The notes beneath the pieces are model-generated. The model was not told the DNA's origin. It ran no database searches and worked only from the letters and a program-made list of their open reading frames with translations. A program made the position numbers and the translations under genes. Source: Bremerella sp. TYQ1 (GTDB taxonomy: Bacteria > Planctomycetota > Planctomycetia > Pirellulales > Pirellulaceae). Taken from it: 64,000 nucleotides of DNA. Below are positions 37,454 through 47,318 of this stretch, in pieces. The stretch covers positions 3,658,001 to 3,722,000 of the forward strand of contig NZ_CP083740.1 of the NCBI RefSeq assembly GCF_020150455.1. Direction: 5' to 3'. The number at the start of each line of letters is the position of its first letter. The stretch's first letter is position 1.

Positions 37454-38388
37454 TTGGCCGCCAGTTTCGCAAAGGTTTTTTGAGCATACGCACGACCGAG
37501 TGTGTGGGCCTCGACCGCGGATTGAGTCTGGGGAGTTTTCCCTTCGACCGCTTGTTCCAGCACAAGCAGCGGAGGTGTTTTTAAATCGGAAAGCATGTCG
37601 GCAAGTTGCGTGTAATCGATGTCGCCGTCGCCAAAAGCTTCGTCCCAAACGCCATCGTGCGACTGCCGTAAATGCAGTTCGACAATGCGATTTTTGTAAA
37701 GCCGAACGACGTCCCAGACAGCCACTTCAGAATTCCCACAACCACGAAAGATCCAATGGGCATCCAAACAAAACCGAACATTTGCGGGGTCGGTCGACGC
37801 CAACATGTGATGCAGTTCGCGGGCACCTTGCCGCAGTTCCGCATCGTGATTGTGATAGGCCAACTGCTGGCCGTTCTTTCGCAGTCGGGCCCCCAGCTGA
37901 TCGAATGCTTTGGCTTGCGTTCGCAGCTGCTCGTCCGATTTATCTTGTGCCCCGCCCCATTGAATTGGGCTCGGATTGGTCACGATGATCTGCGTTCCGC
38001 AAGCCTCTTTCGCCGCGGTGGCAATATCGACAACTGTTTGAATGCTTGCCGCTGTCTGATCCGAATCGTGCAGCGTACTGTTGACGTACAACGAATCGAT
38101 TTTGAGTTCCCGCTGACGCGCGGCTTTCGCTATTTGCTTGATCTGCTGCGGCGAGTTGGCGATTGGTTCATATCCAGTCAAACCACAACTTTGGATCTCG
38201 CCCAGAAGAAGATCGAGATTGCCGAGAGCCTTCCCGCTGCGGCGATAAAACGTGCCCCAGGGATACTGCTGCGTTGCGATCTCGATCCCATGTTGCCGGG
38301 CAGCTTCCACCAGCGACGTTGGGCCTGCCAACAAAGAACAAGCTGCCAGGGCGGCAGCTTGTTGATGAAATGTTCGACGACTAAGCAT
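37450..38388 (-). CDS. Tat-exported sugar phosphate isomerase/epimerase-like TIM-barrel protein
   Basis: A 312-residue protein of the xylose isomerase-like/AP endonuclease 2 fold. MLSRRTFHQQAAALAACSLL is a twin-arginine signal. The metal-ligand blocks are recognisable: QLAYHNHDAEL, FCLDAHWIFRGCG, IVELHLRQSHDG and PLLVLEQAV. The frame begins at a TTG at 38403, but I chose the ATG at 38388 as it begins the Tat signal. Export makes it unlikely to act in central sugar phosphate metabolism; many planctomycete copies are of unknown substrate. It lies 35 bases after folE2 and overlaps the MazG-like gene by 4 bases, so the three are one operon. Confidence 0.85.
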   Translation of the reverse strand: MLSRRTFHQQAAALAACSLLAGPTSLVEAARQHGIEIATQQYPWGTFYRRSGKALGNLDLLLGEIQSCGLTGYEPIANSPQQIKQIAKAARQRELKIDSLYVNSTLHDSDQTAASIQTVVDIATAAKEACGTQIIVTNPSPIQWGGAQDKSDEQLRTQAKAFDQLGARLRKNGQQLAYHNHDAELRQGARELHHMLASTDPANVRFCLDAHWIFRGCGNSEVAVWDVVRLYKNRIVELHLRQSHDGVWDEAFGDGDIDYTQLADMLSDLKTPPLLVLEQAVEGKTPQTQSAVEAHTLGRAYAQKTFAKLAAK

Positions 38389-38423
38389 GGACTTGGAAGC
38401 CAATGAGTGTGCAAAAACAGAGA

Positions 38424-39434
38424 CTACGGAACCATGCCGCCGGGGATGCCTTTGACAACGATTGCCACGGCATCGTGCGGGTGAAGGCTCTCGAAATGGC
38501 TTGCTTGAACGCGGTAGTCAATCACGCCAGGCATCGGGTCGATAGCCGACTTCATGCGGCGAGCGGCATCTTCACAGAACATCAAGTTCTCGCCATTGAG
38601 TCGGGCAAACTCTTGTTCGTCGGCTCGCTTCACCGCGGCTTGCACTGCCGTATTCAGGACACCCTCGACACGCTGGATGATCTCGTCGATTGGCAGATCG
38701 TCACGCGAGTCGTCCAAGTCGACGGTGATATCAGCGTGGCTTCGCTGACTGTGCGGAACAGCAATCAGGGTGTTGTTCGAGCCAAGCCAGTTGAGGACCG
38801 TCGAAGCGCTAAGCCAGTTGTGGCCGTAGAACTGTTCTTCAAACTGCTGCTGCAAAAGCTGACGCGACAGTGCAGCCGAGCATGGGCACGCGCTGGAATA
38901 GGTCAGCCGAACATGAACGCGATACTTAACTTGATCCCCCTGCTGCAACGCTTCGACTTGAACCGGATAGCTTCGCCAGGCGGTATTGTCGGACAAAAGC
39001 GAGGCCCGCTGAATCATGTGCTCGAACGAAAACTGCAAGTAGGCCGACTTGCTCATCTCGTTGTGCGTTTCCAGAAAGCGGCCGAGGATACGTTCGATCT
39101 GCTTTCGCGAAAACTCGGTGTGCAGCTCGTTTTGCAAGCTCAAGTACAACCGCGACATATGAATGCCCTTGGTCGCGGGATCGTCCAAGCTGACGTAGGC
39201 ATCCACTTTGGCCGGCGTTCGCATCATGATGTCGTCTTCACCACGTACGACGATGGCGACTTCGATGCCCGACATACCGACACGATCGATGGCCGATTGA
39301 AACTGCGGAGCGGTGTCGTTAGCGACGTCGGGAAGCAAACGAGGCGAGGTGTCCATAGCCAAAGGTCGAGTCGCTTCCGATGCCAACGGCGTAGCCGAAG
39401 CAGGTTGCGAAGACAAAGGCGAGTCAGTAGACAT
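38424..39434 (-). CDS. folE2: GTP cyclohydrolase IB (FolE2)
   Basis: A 336-residue enzyme that converts GTP to 7,8-dihydroneopterin triphosphate, the first step of folate (and often queuosine) synthesis. Diagnostic blocks are IDRVGMSGIEVAIVVRG, DLDDPATKGIHMSRLY-like VSLDDPATKGIHMSRLY, the metal-binding YSSACPCSAALS, SQRSHADITVDLD and the C-terminal FESLHPHDAVAIV. FolE2 is the metal-flexible alternative to FolE1 and often appears in organisms that face zinc limitation. The open frame begins with a TTG; I use the following ATG at 39434, which is preceded by AAGGA. The first 50 residues are a variable Ser/Thr/Pro-rich extension. Confidence 0.95.
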   Translation of the reverse strand: MSTDSPLSSQPASATPLASEATRPLAMDTSPRLLPDVANDTAPQFQSAIDRVGMSGIEVAIVVRGEDDIMMRTPAKVDAYVSLDDPATKGIHMSRLYLSLQNELHTEFSRKQIERILGRFLETHNEMSKSAYLQFSFEHMIQRASLLSDNTAWRSYPVQVEALQQGDQVKYRVHVRLTYSSACPCSAALSRQLLQQQFEEQFYGHNWLSASTVLNWLGSNNTLIAVPHSQRSHADITVDLDDSRDDLPIDEIIQRVEGVLNTAVQAAVKRADEQEFARLNGENLMFCEDAARRMKSAIDPMPGVIDYRVQASHFESLHPHDAVAIVVKGIPGGMVP

Positions 39435-39696
39435 CAAGGTTTCCTTGGCGGAGGGTATTTTAGTGCGGTCGGATTTTGCCAGAGGCTAGACCGGCAATTT
39501 CGCATGGGGGCAACCGCTATTTTCTAGTCCGGTGAATCTTTGGCGGCGATGCGGAATCAAACCAAATGCAACGCTTTATCATAGTCGATCCCACGCGCCA
39601 CGTCTTGAGATGCCAACGGCACTCTTGAGTTACAGACAGCTGTGACTGCCCAGACGGGGACAAACTGAGTACACTAAGGAATATCCCGCCTTCCAC

Positions 39697-39736
39697 GAAT
39701 CATTGTTTCGCGAGAGACGCTTCGGCTCAATGATTC
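39697..39736 (+). repeat. Inverted repeat upstream of hemB
   Basis: GAATCATTG at 39697-39705 and CAATGATTC at 39728-39736 are perfect 9-base arms about 110 bases before the hemB start. It may be a leader hairpin or operator. Nothing else was recognised in the 411-base gap between folE2 and hemB. Confidence 0.4.
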
Positions 39737-39803
39737 CGACGACAGCCGATGACGTGTTGTGTCGATAACTCATTTACTGACAATCGTTTCCTGTCAACCG
39801 TAA

Positions 39804-40856
<1,053 letters not shown>

Positions 40857-41048
40857 CAAGCATCCGGCGTTCTTACCTTTGCAGGGGCAAAGAATTCCGG
40901 ATGAAGACATTTCACATTGCGCGGTGCGAACTCACGAAGCGAGGGCCGATCCCTTGCCTCGAGCTCCCCTGCGATTTAGGCTAAAAGTGATGCCTTTCCG
41001 CTATTTCCTGCGGCAAGAAATCCTCCATTTGACAATCAGGTCGACGAT

Positions 41049-41918
41049 ATGTCCTACACCCCAATTCAGTTACTCGAGAATTGGATTCTGCGTCAAGCTT
41101 CCGATGCCGGCCAGGCCTGGCTCGACACGCAGCGCGAAGCGGTTGCCACCGGCGACCTGAAGGCGTTGTACATGTCGTTCGGCTTCGCTCCACGGAAAGT
41201 TGGCAAAGCGGATCTGCAGTTGACTGAGCGAGATCTGAATGATGCCGCCGAAGCCCGCCCAGGGTGGAAGCCGAACACATGGACACTCGATCAAGCCGCA
41301 CGCGTATTGCTGTTGATGTCGCTGCCGGCCGAAGATGATGCGGCCTATTTCGCAACGGTCGAAAAGCTGTTTCAGACCGCCGAAATTCGCGAGCAGATTT
41401 GTCTCTATCAGGCCCTCCAGTTGTTGCCACACCAGGAACTGTTTGACGACCGATTGTCCGAGGGCATCCGCACGAACATCAAGACCGTCTTCGAGTCGAT
41501 CGCCCATCACAACCCACTACCGATGGAGTTGATGACGGAACATGCGTGGAATCAGATGATTCTAAAGGCACTGTTCATCGGTGCGGCCCTCGATCCGATC
41601 GAAGGTATCGACCAGCGTGTGAACCCTGAATTGGCCCGAATGCTGATCGACTTTGCCCACGAACGCCGGGCAGCCACACGACCGATTCCCGTGGAACTGT
41701 GGCGTGTCGCGGCACCGTTTGCCGATGAAATAGCATTAGAAGACATGAAGGCCTTGTATGCCTCCGGCGAGCAGCTCGAGCAGTCTGCTATCGCGTTGGC
41801 ACTGGTAGCAACCGCCTCGGACGAAGCGGACGTCATCCTGAAAACCAATCCCGAAATCGCCAAACGTGCCGAAAGCGGCGAGATCACCTGGCACGCGATT
41901 GCGGAAGCGGCGTATTAA
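41049..41918 (+). CDS. eboA: EboA domain protein
   Basis: A 289-residue helical protein. The order LLENWILRQASDAGQAWLD, FGFAPRKVGKADLQLTERD, WTLDQAARVLLLMSLP, EHAWNQMILKALFIGAAL and RMLIDFAHERRAATRPIP is that of EboA proteins. In cyanobacteria and some other bacteria eboA is the first gene of the ebo cluster, linked there to export of a scytonemin precursor; the biochemical role is unknown. The next gene, 67 bases downstream, encodes the TatD-like EboB, which supports the call. The other ebo genes (eboC to eboF) are not in this window. Confidence 0.88.
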   Translation: MSYTPIQLLENWILRQASDAGQAWLDTQREAVATGDLKALYMSFGFAPRKVGKADLQLTERDLNDAAEARPGWKPNTWTLDQAARVLLLMSLPAEDDAAYFATVEKLFQTAEIREQICLYQALQLLPHQELFDDRLSEGIRTNIKTVFESIAHHNPLPMELMTEHAWNQMILKALFIGAALDPIEGIDQRVNPELARMLIDFAHERRAATRPIPVELWRVAAPFADEIALEDMKALYASGEQLEQSAIALALVATASDEADVILKTNPEIAKRAESGEITWHAIAEAAY

Positions 41919-41985
41919 ATCATCCACGATTGTGCGGCGTCGAGCCTCCTGCTGAAAACTGACCCCTGACCACTGAAGACGAACC

Positions 41986-42897
41986 ATGAAATTCATCGAC
42001 CCCCACATTCACGTGACTTCGCGTACGACCGACGACTACGAAGCGATGGCCAAAGCTGGCGTGGCGGCGATCATCGAGCCAGCTTTCTGGCTTGGCCAGC
42101 CTCGTACGCATGTCGGTTCGTTCCAGGACTATTTCAGCAGCCTGGTCGGCTTCGAGAAGTTCCGAGCGGCTCAGTTTGGGATTCGCCATTACTGCACCAT
42201 CGGGCTGAACTCGAAGGAAGCCAACAACGAAGCGCTCGCCGAACAAGTCATGGAAATCATGCCGCTGTTCCTGGCCAAAGAGAACGTCGTCGCCGTGGGT
42301 GAGATTGGCTTTGACGACATGACAGCACTCGAAGAGAAGTACCTTCGCTTGCAGCTGGAAATGGCTAAGGAAGTCGATCTTCCCGTCCTAATCCACACGC
42401 CCCATCGCAATAAAAAGCAGGGAACGTATCGGAGCATGGACATCATTGAAGAGCACGGCATACCACCCCATTTAGTGGTCATCGACCATAACAATGAAGA
42501 GACCTGTGAAGAGGTCCTGCGACGCGGCTACTGGGCCGCATTTACCATCTATCCCAAAACAAAAATGGGGAACGAACGGATGGTGGAAGTCGTAAAGAAG
42601 TATGGGCCTGAGCGAATCATTGTCGACTCCTCCGCCGACTGGGGTGTTTCCGATCCGCTTGCGGTTCCGAAAACAGGAAATTTGATGTTGGAGCGGGGTG
42701 TCCCTCAAGAGCACGTTGAGTTAACCTGTTACAAGAACGCTTTGGCAGCTTATAGCCAGAGCGGTCAGTTCGAGGAATCGGATTGGTTGGACCCAGAACC
42801 CATCGATCAACGTACGTTGTTTGAAGGGAATAGCGTTCTGCGGGGCGGCCAGACTCCTCGAGTCGATAAGCCAGAAGACGATCGTATCATTCAATAA
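41986..42897 (+). CDS. eboB: EboB, TatD-like metal-dependent hydrolase
   Basis: A 303-residue amidohydrolase-fold protein. Expected metal ligands are seen: DPHIH near the N-terminus, GEIGFDD, VLIHTPHR, VIDHNNEE and VDSSADWG. VEPAFWLGQPRT-like IIEPAFWLGQPRTHVGSF and HYCTIGLNSKEANNEALAE are blocks that separate EboB from general TatD DNases. Its position directly after eboA strengthens this. No signal is present, so it is cytoplasmic. The real substrate is unknown. Confidence 0.9.
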   Translation: MKFIDPHIHVTSRTTDDYEAMAKAGVAAIIEPAFWLGQPRTHVGSFQDYFSSLVGFEKFRAAQFGIRHYCTIGLNSKEANNEALAEQVMEIMPLFLAKENVVAVGEIGFDDMTALEEKYLRLQLEMAKEVDLPVLIHTPHRNKKQGTYRSMDIIEEHGIPPHLVVIDHNNEETCEEVLRRGYWAAFTIYPKTKMGNERMVEVVKKYGPERIIVDSSADWGVSDPLAVPKTGNLMLERGVPQEHVELTCYKNALAAYSQSGQFEESDWLDPEPIDQRTLFEGNSVLRGGQTPRVDKPEDDRIIQ

Positions 42898-42899
42898 GC

Positions 42900-43106
42900 T
42901 CATACGTCTTCCAGCTTAGAAGAGGAACCGCTTTCCTTCGGGGAAGCAACAAGAACAGAGACGCCAGGCACCAGGTAAAAGTCAGCGCGTTCGGAACCGC
43001 GTAGACTTTCGCTATCCAGAGGCACCCAGCACTTTGCCTGTGGTTCACTACCGTTGTGGACCCAACACTGGACCAGCTTACTTACGGTGTATGTATGAGC
43101 TTTCAT
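42900..43106 (-). CDS. Doubtful small hypothetical protein
   Basis: A possible 68-residue product beginning at the ATG at 43104-43106 and ending 3 bases from the eboB stop. The sequence, with HTYTVSKLVQCWVHNGSEP and FYLVPGVSVLVASPK, has a protein-like look. There is no ribosome site, and the frame would overlap the start of the DUF1569 gene on the other strand. I list it only as a possibility. Confidence 0.25.
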   Translation of the reverse strand: MKAHTYTVSKLVQCWVHNGSEPQAKCWVPLDSESLRGSERADFYLVPGVSVLVASPKESGSSSKLEDV

Positions 43107-43601
43107 CGGAATGGTGCTAGCGACAAGCTGTCGCGGCGCGAACTTCACTTCGAGACATTCGAAGATGTCTTGGGTGATGCCAGAAGTCTTTCTCGAGTCG
43201 GATACCATCGTGTATCCAAGTGGTCGCTTGGGCAAATTTGCGACCACCTATCACGATTCATGGATGCGTCGCTCGACGGTTTTCCGCCGACGCCGTTCTA
43301 TGCATCGTTGATGCGTCCTTTCGCTCGCATGATGTATCTGGGCAAGATTCTTCGTAACGAGCAGATGCCGGCCAAGATGCCAACGCTGCGGGAATTCACC
43401 CCCGGAGAGTGGGCCGAAGATCAGAACGCATTGCCGCAACTGGAAAAGGGAATCGCTCGCATCACGAGCCCCGACGCCCAGTTTGTACCGTCGCCACTGT
43501 TCGGTAATTTGACCGCAGACGAATGGCGAAAAGTGCATTTGTGGCATTGCCAGCATCATCTTGAATTTCTGATTCCCGCAGCGAAAGACGCGTCAGCTTA
43601 A
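43095..43601 (+). CDS. DUF1569 domain protein
   Basis: A 168-residue cytoplasmic protein of the DinB-like DUF1569 family. SRRELHFETFEDVLGDARSL leads to KWSLGQICDHLSRFMDASLDG, then an acidic middle, and a C-terminal WRKVHLWHCQHHLEFLIP. The D-H-L and H-x3-H-H histidines are the usual putative metal site of this four-helix-bundle family. The frame extends to 43056, but the ATG at 43095 is nearer to the usual family start. No function is established for the family. It stands alone. Confidence 0.82.
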   Translation: MSFHRNGASDKLSRRELHFETFEDVLGDARSLSRVGYHRVSKWSLGQICDHLSRFMDASLDGFPPTPFYASLMRPFARMMYLGKILRNEQMPAKMPTLREFTPGEWAEDQNALPQLEKGIARITSPDAQFVPSPLFGNLTADEWRKVHLWHCQHHLEFLIPAAKDASA

Positions 43602-43752
43602 CCGCGACGATTCTAATCGCTTGACGAGACTCCGCTGGTAGAAGCGGCACAACGAATTACGCGCTATTTCGTTGTGCCGCATCCTTGCCAGCAAACACTG
43701 GGCGTCGTATCCTGCGCGACATACATCTTGTCGCAAAACCAGGAAGGCCCCC

Positions 43753-44532
43753 ATGTCTGAAGAGATGCAATCCCCCGAACCAGCTTGGCGTCCGCTAACT
43801 AAGATTCAGCGTCGCGTCCTTGGCGTGCTGATCGAGAAAGCGAAGACGACGCCGGATGCCTATCCGATGTCGCTTAACGGCCTGACGACCGGCAGCAACC
43901 AAAAGAGCAATCGAGATCCACAGCTGAGCCTTGAAAGCTGGGAGATCGAAGAAGCTTTGGAGCAGCTGCGCGATATGGGGGCCGTTGCGGAAGTCCACGG
44001 CGACGGTCGAGTTGTTAAGTTTCGACACTACGGTAAGGACTGGCTCGGCTGCGACGGCAACGAACTCGCCATCATGGCCGAGCTTCTTCTCCGCGGCGCT
44101 CAAACCGTAGGCGAACTACGTGGACGCGCGGCTCGCATGGGCAAAATTCCCGACATGGCCACGCTGCAGCCTCTACTGGAAGAGCTTCAACGTAAGAAGC
44201 TTGTCGTCCCGCTGACGCCCAAGGGACGTGGTCAGGTCATCACGCACGGGCTTTTCAGCGAGAAAGAACTGGCCGAACAGCGAGAACGCCTCGGCGGTGG
44301 TCGCGTAGTCGATACCCCGGTCGAACCTCCTGATGCAACAACGATTGCCGAGCCAATCGATCGTCCGATCTCGCAGGAGCCGCTGAGAGCTTCCACCCCT
44401 GCCAATCCCGCACCATCCGCCCCTTCCAACAGCAGCGAAATCGAGGAATTGCGTGCGGAAATTGCCACCCTGAAGGCTGAAATGGAACGCTTGAAAAAGG
44501 ACGTGGAAGACCTTTGGTCGAGCATGACTTGA
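43753..44532 (+). CDS. YceH/DUF480-family winged-helix protein with a coiled-coil tail
   Basis: A 259-residue protein. The first 170 residues form the YceH double winged helix: LTKIQRRVLGVLIEKAKTTP, YPMSLNGLTTGSNQKSNRDP, and LLLRGAQTVGELRGRAARM are near-invariant blocks. The family is conserved in bacteria, but its function is unclear. After residue 175 comes a Pro/Ala/Ser linker and then a heptad coiled coil with EIEELRAEIATLKAEMERL, which the short E. coli protein has only in reduced form. The frame extends to 43672; the ATG at 43753 stands after AGGAAGG and is chosen. Confidence 0.92.
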   Translation: MSEEMQSPEPAWRPLTKIQRRVLGVLIEKAKTTPDAYPMSLNGLTTGSNQKSNRDPQLSLESWEIEEALEQLRDMGAVAEVHGDGRVVKFRHYGKDWLGCDGNELAIMAELLLRGAQTVGELRGRAARMGKIPDMATLQPLLEELQRKKLVVPLTPKGRGQVITHGLFSEKELAEQRERLGGGRVVDTPVEPPDATTIAEPIDRPISQEPLRASTPANPAPSAPSNSSEIEELRAEIATLKAEMERLKKDVEDLWSSMT

Positions 44533-44599
44533 TGCCCGAATACCTTGTGCCTTCCCACCGGTAGTGCCCCCACATTTTGGGCTAGCGAATGCTTGCCGA

Positions 44600-44625
44600 T
44601 ATTACTGTATTTATGTACAGTAATA
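44600..44625. promoter_or_regulatory. LexA-box-like palindrome
   Basis: TATTACTGTA at 44600-44609 and TACAGTAATA at 44616-44625 are perfect 10-base arms. The core reads CTGT-N8-ACAG, which is the LexA box known from gamma-proteobacteria. It lies about 240 bases before the HTH/zinc protein gene. Planctomycete LexA boxes are not necessarily of this form, so the assignment is tentative. The rest of the 329-base gap holds no supported gene. Confidence 0.45.
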
Positions 44626-44861
44626 GTCATCTCAGAAAGACAACCTCGTCAGCCCGGGCGCTGCCGGCAGCGATCGCCGTCCGATCGCATCTATGCCACC
44701 TGAATCGCTCGTTTCGCGTCTGAATTTTGCCCGCGATTCGAGCCCTCTGTCAGGACACGTTTCACGCAGTTCATAGGTTCGTTGCGCGCTGAGTTGGACG
44801 GGATGTTCTTGAGCTTGGCAGCAGCTTTTCATGCAGTCACCCATTGGGAGCCAGGGACATT

Positions 44862-45221
44862 ATGTCGCGATCACCACGAATTCCTCGCAACCGGCTACAA
44901 CCTCATCAAGTCTCCGAGATCCGCCGCCTGAAAGCGGCAGGATGCACGCAAACAGAAATCAAGCGAATCACTGGGCATTCGCGGACGACGATTCACCAGA
45001 TTCTCACCGGCAAGCATTCTGCGGCAAATGAGAAGCCGACCGAATCGGCCGAGGACGACGTCAGTTCGTTCTTCGATGGCCCGATCGAACGTTGCCCTCA
45101 GTGTGGTCGACGCGTTCACATGCCATGCATGCCCTGCCGCGTCGATAGCATGATGAACACAGGCCAAGTGGTGCCCTCATCGATCCAAGAGGCGGACCGA
45201 CGCCAAATTGCGCGGACATAG
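44862..45221 (+). CDS. Small protein with a resolvase-type helix-turn-helix and a zinc ribbon-like Cys cluster
   Basis: A 119-residue protein. Residues 10-50 contain RLQPHQVSEIRRLKAAGCT followed by QTEIKRITGHSRTTIHQIL, a helix-turn-helix of the kind found in transposases and resolvases. The second half has CPQCGRRVHMPCMPCRVD, a C-x2-C-x8-C-x2-C cluster that may bind zinc. No catalytic domain is present. The frame begins at a TTG at 44844; I prefer the ATG at 44862 behind AGGGA. It might be a regulator. A terminator-like hairpin at 45396 lies 175 bases downstream. Confidence 0.7.
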   Translation: MSRSPRIPRNRLQPHQVSEIRRLKAAGCTQTEIKRITGHSRTTIHQILTGKHSAANEKPTESAEDDVSSFFDGPIERCPQCGRRVHMPCMPCRVDSMMNTGQVVPSSIQEADRRQIART

Positions 45222-45395
45222 CAAGAATGCGGCCACGACCACCCACCAATGGTGGCAATTTCGGCCTAGCGGGTTAATGTCCGTTAAAGGTGCGTTTTAG
45301 TTTTGACGAATCAGCGCTGGTACATCGTCGCGCGGATTGCTGCCAGCAGAGCGGTCATAAACAATGACTCTCGCTGTGAAGCGTTCCGCTTGGGT

Positions 45396-45430
45396 CGGCA
45401 TCGTCTTATGCGATGCCGGCCTTAGTTTTT
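45396..45430 (+). terminator. Terminator downstream of the HTH/zinc gene
   Basis: CGGCATCG at 45396-45403 pairs perfectly with CGATGCCG at 45411-45418 around a 7-base loop. A T-rich stretch ending in five Ts follows at 45419-45430. It is 175 bases after the HTH/zinc gene, so either that transcript has a long tail or a small RNA lies in between. Confidence 0.55.
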
Positions 45431-45469
45431 GCGCCGATCTCATTCAGAGTGCGGGTAAACCGAAGTCGA

Positions 45470-47119
45470 TTAATATTCGACCCATTTCCAACCGATCGGC
45501 GTTTCCAGCTCTTTCTCGGCGAAGTAAGCCCATGGCGTGCCGGGATGCTCCTGGATAATCCGTTCCAGGTATTCCTTCGCTTGAAGCCGTGTCTTTTCGA
45601 GGCGGCTACCAGCTTCCTCCAGCGTATCGGCCGGCTCCAGATTCCAGGTATTGTGCGAAGGGTCCTCGAACTTTCGCCCGCCTTTCAAGATGGCGAGCAT
45701 CTGGTTGTAGCCATCGACGCGAGCTTTAACCGCCGCAGCACGTCCCAATGCCAAGTCGTAGCTGGCCTGCCAACGCTTGTCGGTGATCTTGTCGCGATCC
45801 TTCTCCCCTTCCGCCAGCGGTTCGTAAATGGCGTTCACCAGGGGTTCCAGTCGAGCAGCAATTCGCTGGGCGCCATCCAACGCGTTCTTCAAGCGAGCTT
45901 CATCCTCGACCACAAACTGAGAAGCGGGATAGGTCATCGCTTCGACTTGTCCTTGCCGTGCGGCTTGATGAAGCGCGGCGAGCGCTTTGTTCTCGGACAA
46001 CTTTGCCTGATACTGAGCTTCGGTCAGATATTGCGGCGGATACTTTCGCATGACGTCGTCTTCAAAACGCATCGCACTTGCCGGCCAAGGAGCCGAACGA
46101 AGACGCGAAACGAGAAACGCCCCGCGCGTTTGATACGCCAGGTAACTCAGCCCGAACGGTCCATAGCCACTATCAACGTCGTCACCGCCGAAGCCGCCAC
46201 TGTTAAACTTCATATCAACTCGCTGCGAGTAACGTGTCTCCGGCCCTTGCAGCATCGCCGGCATGCCATCGCTGCGTGACTCTTGCGGCGCAACTTCGGC
46301 CATCTGCCGTCCCATCGGGGCAGGCACGCCGACCGTGTAAATTCGCACGCCGGTGGTGTTCGCCTTTTCTACGACCGCATCGACTTGGCTCCAGTCGTCG
46401 CCAGCTTCGTCGGTAACGACCACTACCATCAGTTCCCGAGCCTGCTGCTGCTTCATGGGGCCATATTTGTCGAGGACTTGACCGATGGTCGAAAACGTCG
46501 CTTCCTTGCCAGAATTGTCGGTAGAAATCGTATCCAGCTTACTGATCACTTCGCCGAAATTGGTCGTCGGCTGCTCGAGCACGAAGTTGGTCTTTCCACC
46601 AAAGCTCACGATCGCCGTCGACAGACTGTTGGCGGGTTTATCGCCTGGCAGTCCGCTCGACTGGAAGTCAGAGTAAAGCTTCTTAGCCGCGTTGGCCCAA
46701 GAGGTTCGCATTTCCGAAGCACTGAGCGTTGAGTCGATCACCCAGACAATCATCGTCGGGGCGAAGTCGATACTGCTGGCGATTTCACTTCGCAAACGAT
46801 CAACATTCTCTTCCACGGAAGCATTCGCACCGACCGACTTGCCTTGGCTGAAACGGCTGGTGCCGCCTCCTCGCAGCGAGGTCGTCCGAATCATCGAATT
46901 GCGAGCCTGAGCTTCTTTCGACTCGGCAGGCTTCGTTTCTTGCTTTGGCTTGGGGGCCGGCTTTTTGGTGGAAGTCGTTTCTTTTTTGGGTTGATTCTTG
47001 GCAAGCGGATTACGGAACTTTACGTTCTCGCCACAGCCAGCGACCATGATCACGCCGAGAAGCGTCGCGCAGATCCATCCAATAGCGGCGTTTTGAAGTT
47101 TACTGATTCGGCGAGGCAT
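45470..47119 (-). CDS. vWA-domain lipoprotein
   Basis: A 549-residue lipoprotein with lipobox VMVAGC near residue 29. A Lys/Pro/Thr-rich linker follows, then a von Willebrand factor A domain from about residue 97. The MIDAS-like loop is WVIDSTLSAS, where the usual D-x-S-x-S reads D-S-T-L-S, and MVVVVTDEAGDDW provides the later Asp. After the domain come a Gly-rich block and a long helical region with RLEPLVNAIYEPLAEGEKD and a C-terminal LEKTRLQAKEYLERIIQEHPG. Such proteins bind other proteins at the outer membrane or periplasm. GGGAG stands before the ATG. Confidence 0.88.
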   Translation of the reverse strand: MPRRISKLQNAAIGWICATLLGVIMVAGCGENVKFRNPLAKNQPKKETTSTKKPAPKPKQETKPAESKEAQARNSMIRTTSLRGGGTSRFSQGKSVGANASVEENVDRLRSEIASSIDFAPTMIVWVIDSTLSASEMRTSWANAAKKLYSDFQSSGLPGDKPANSLSTAIVSFGGKTNFVLEQPTTNFGEVISKLDTISTDNSGKEATFSTIGQVLDKYGPMKQQQARELMVVVVTDEAGDDWSQVDAVVEKANTTGVRIYTVGVPAPMGRQMAEVAPQESRSDGMPAMLQGPETRYSQRVDMKFNSGGFGGDDVDSGYGPFGLSYLAYQTRGAFLVSRLRSAPWPASAMRFEDDVMRKYPPQYLTEAQYQAKLSENKALAALHQAARQGQVEAMTYPASQFVVEDEARLKNALDGAQRIAARLEPLVNAIYEPLAEGEKDRDKITDKRWQASYDLALGRAAAVKARVDGYNQMLAILKGGRKFEDPSHNTWNLEPADTLEEAGSRLEKTRLQAKEYLERIIQEHPGTPWAYFAEKELETPIGWKWVEY

Positions 47120-47318
47120 GTTTCTGGGAACTCCCGAGACGAGTTAGAAAGGCGGGCTAATCCGGCTTTTAATTCTAACCCTCATTTCCCGTTGGTCGAG
47201 TCGATGGCCGAGATTCCCCGCCGAAGCCCCCCACTTCAGCACTGGTTGTCCTCGGGCTGGCAATTGTGAGGATTATTCGAAACAATATTCTCCATCGATT
47301 ACGAATAAGGATTTTCTC

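Noticed and set aside
38403..39527. A 374-codon plus-strand frame over folE2
   Set aside because: It lies opposite a clear FolE2 gene with all family motifs and has no family signature of its own.
44632..44844. A minus-strand 70-codon frame next to the LexA-like palindrome
   Set aside because: It starts far from the palindrome and reads away from nothing useful; composition is unlike a real protein. No ribosome site precedes it.
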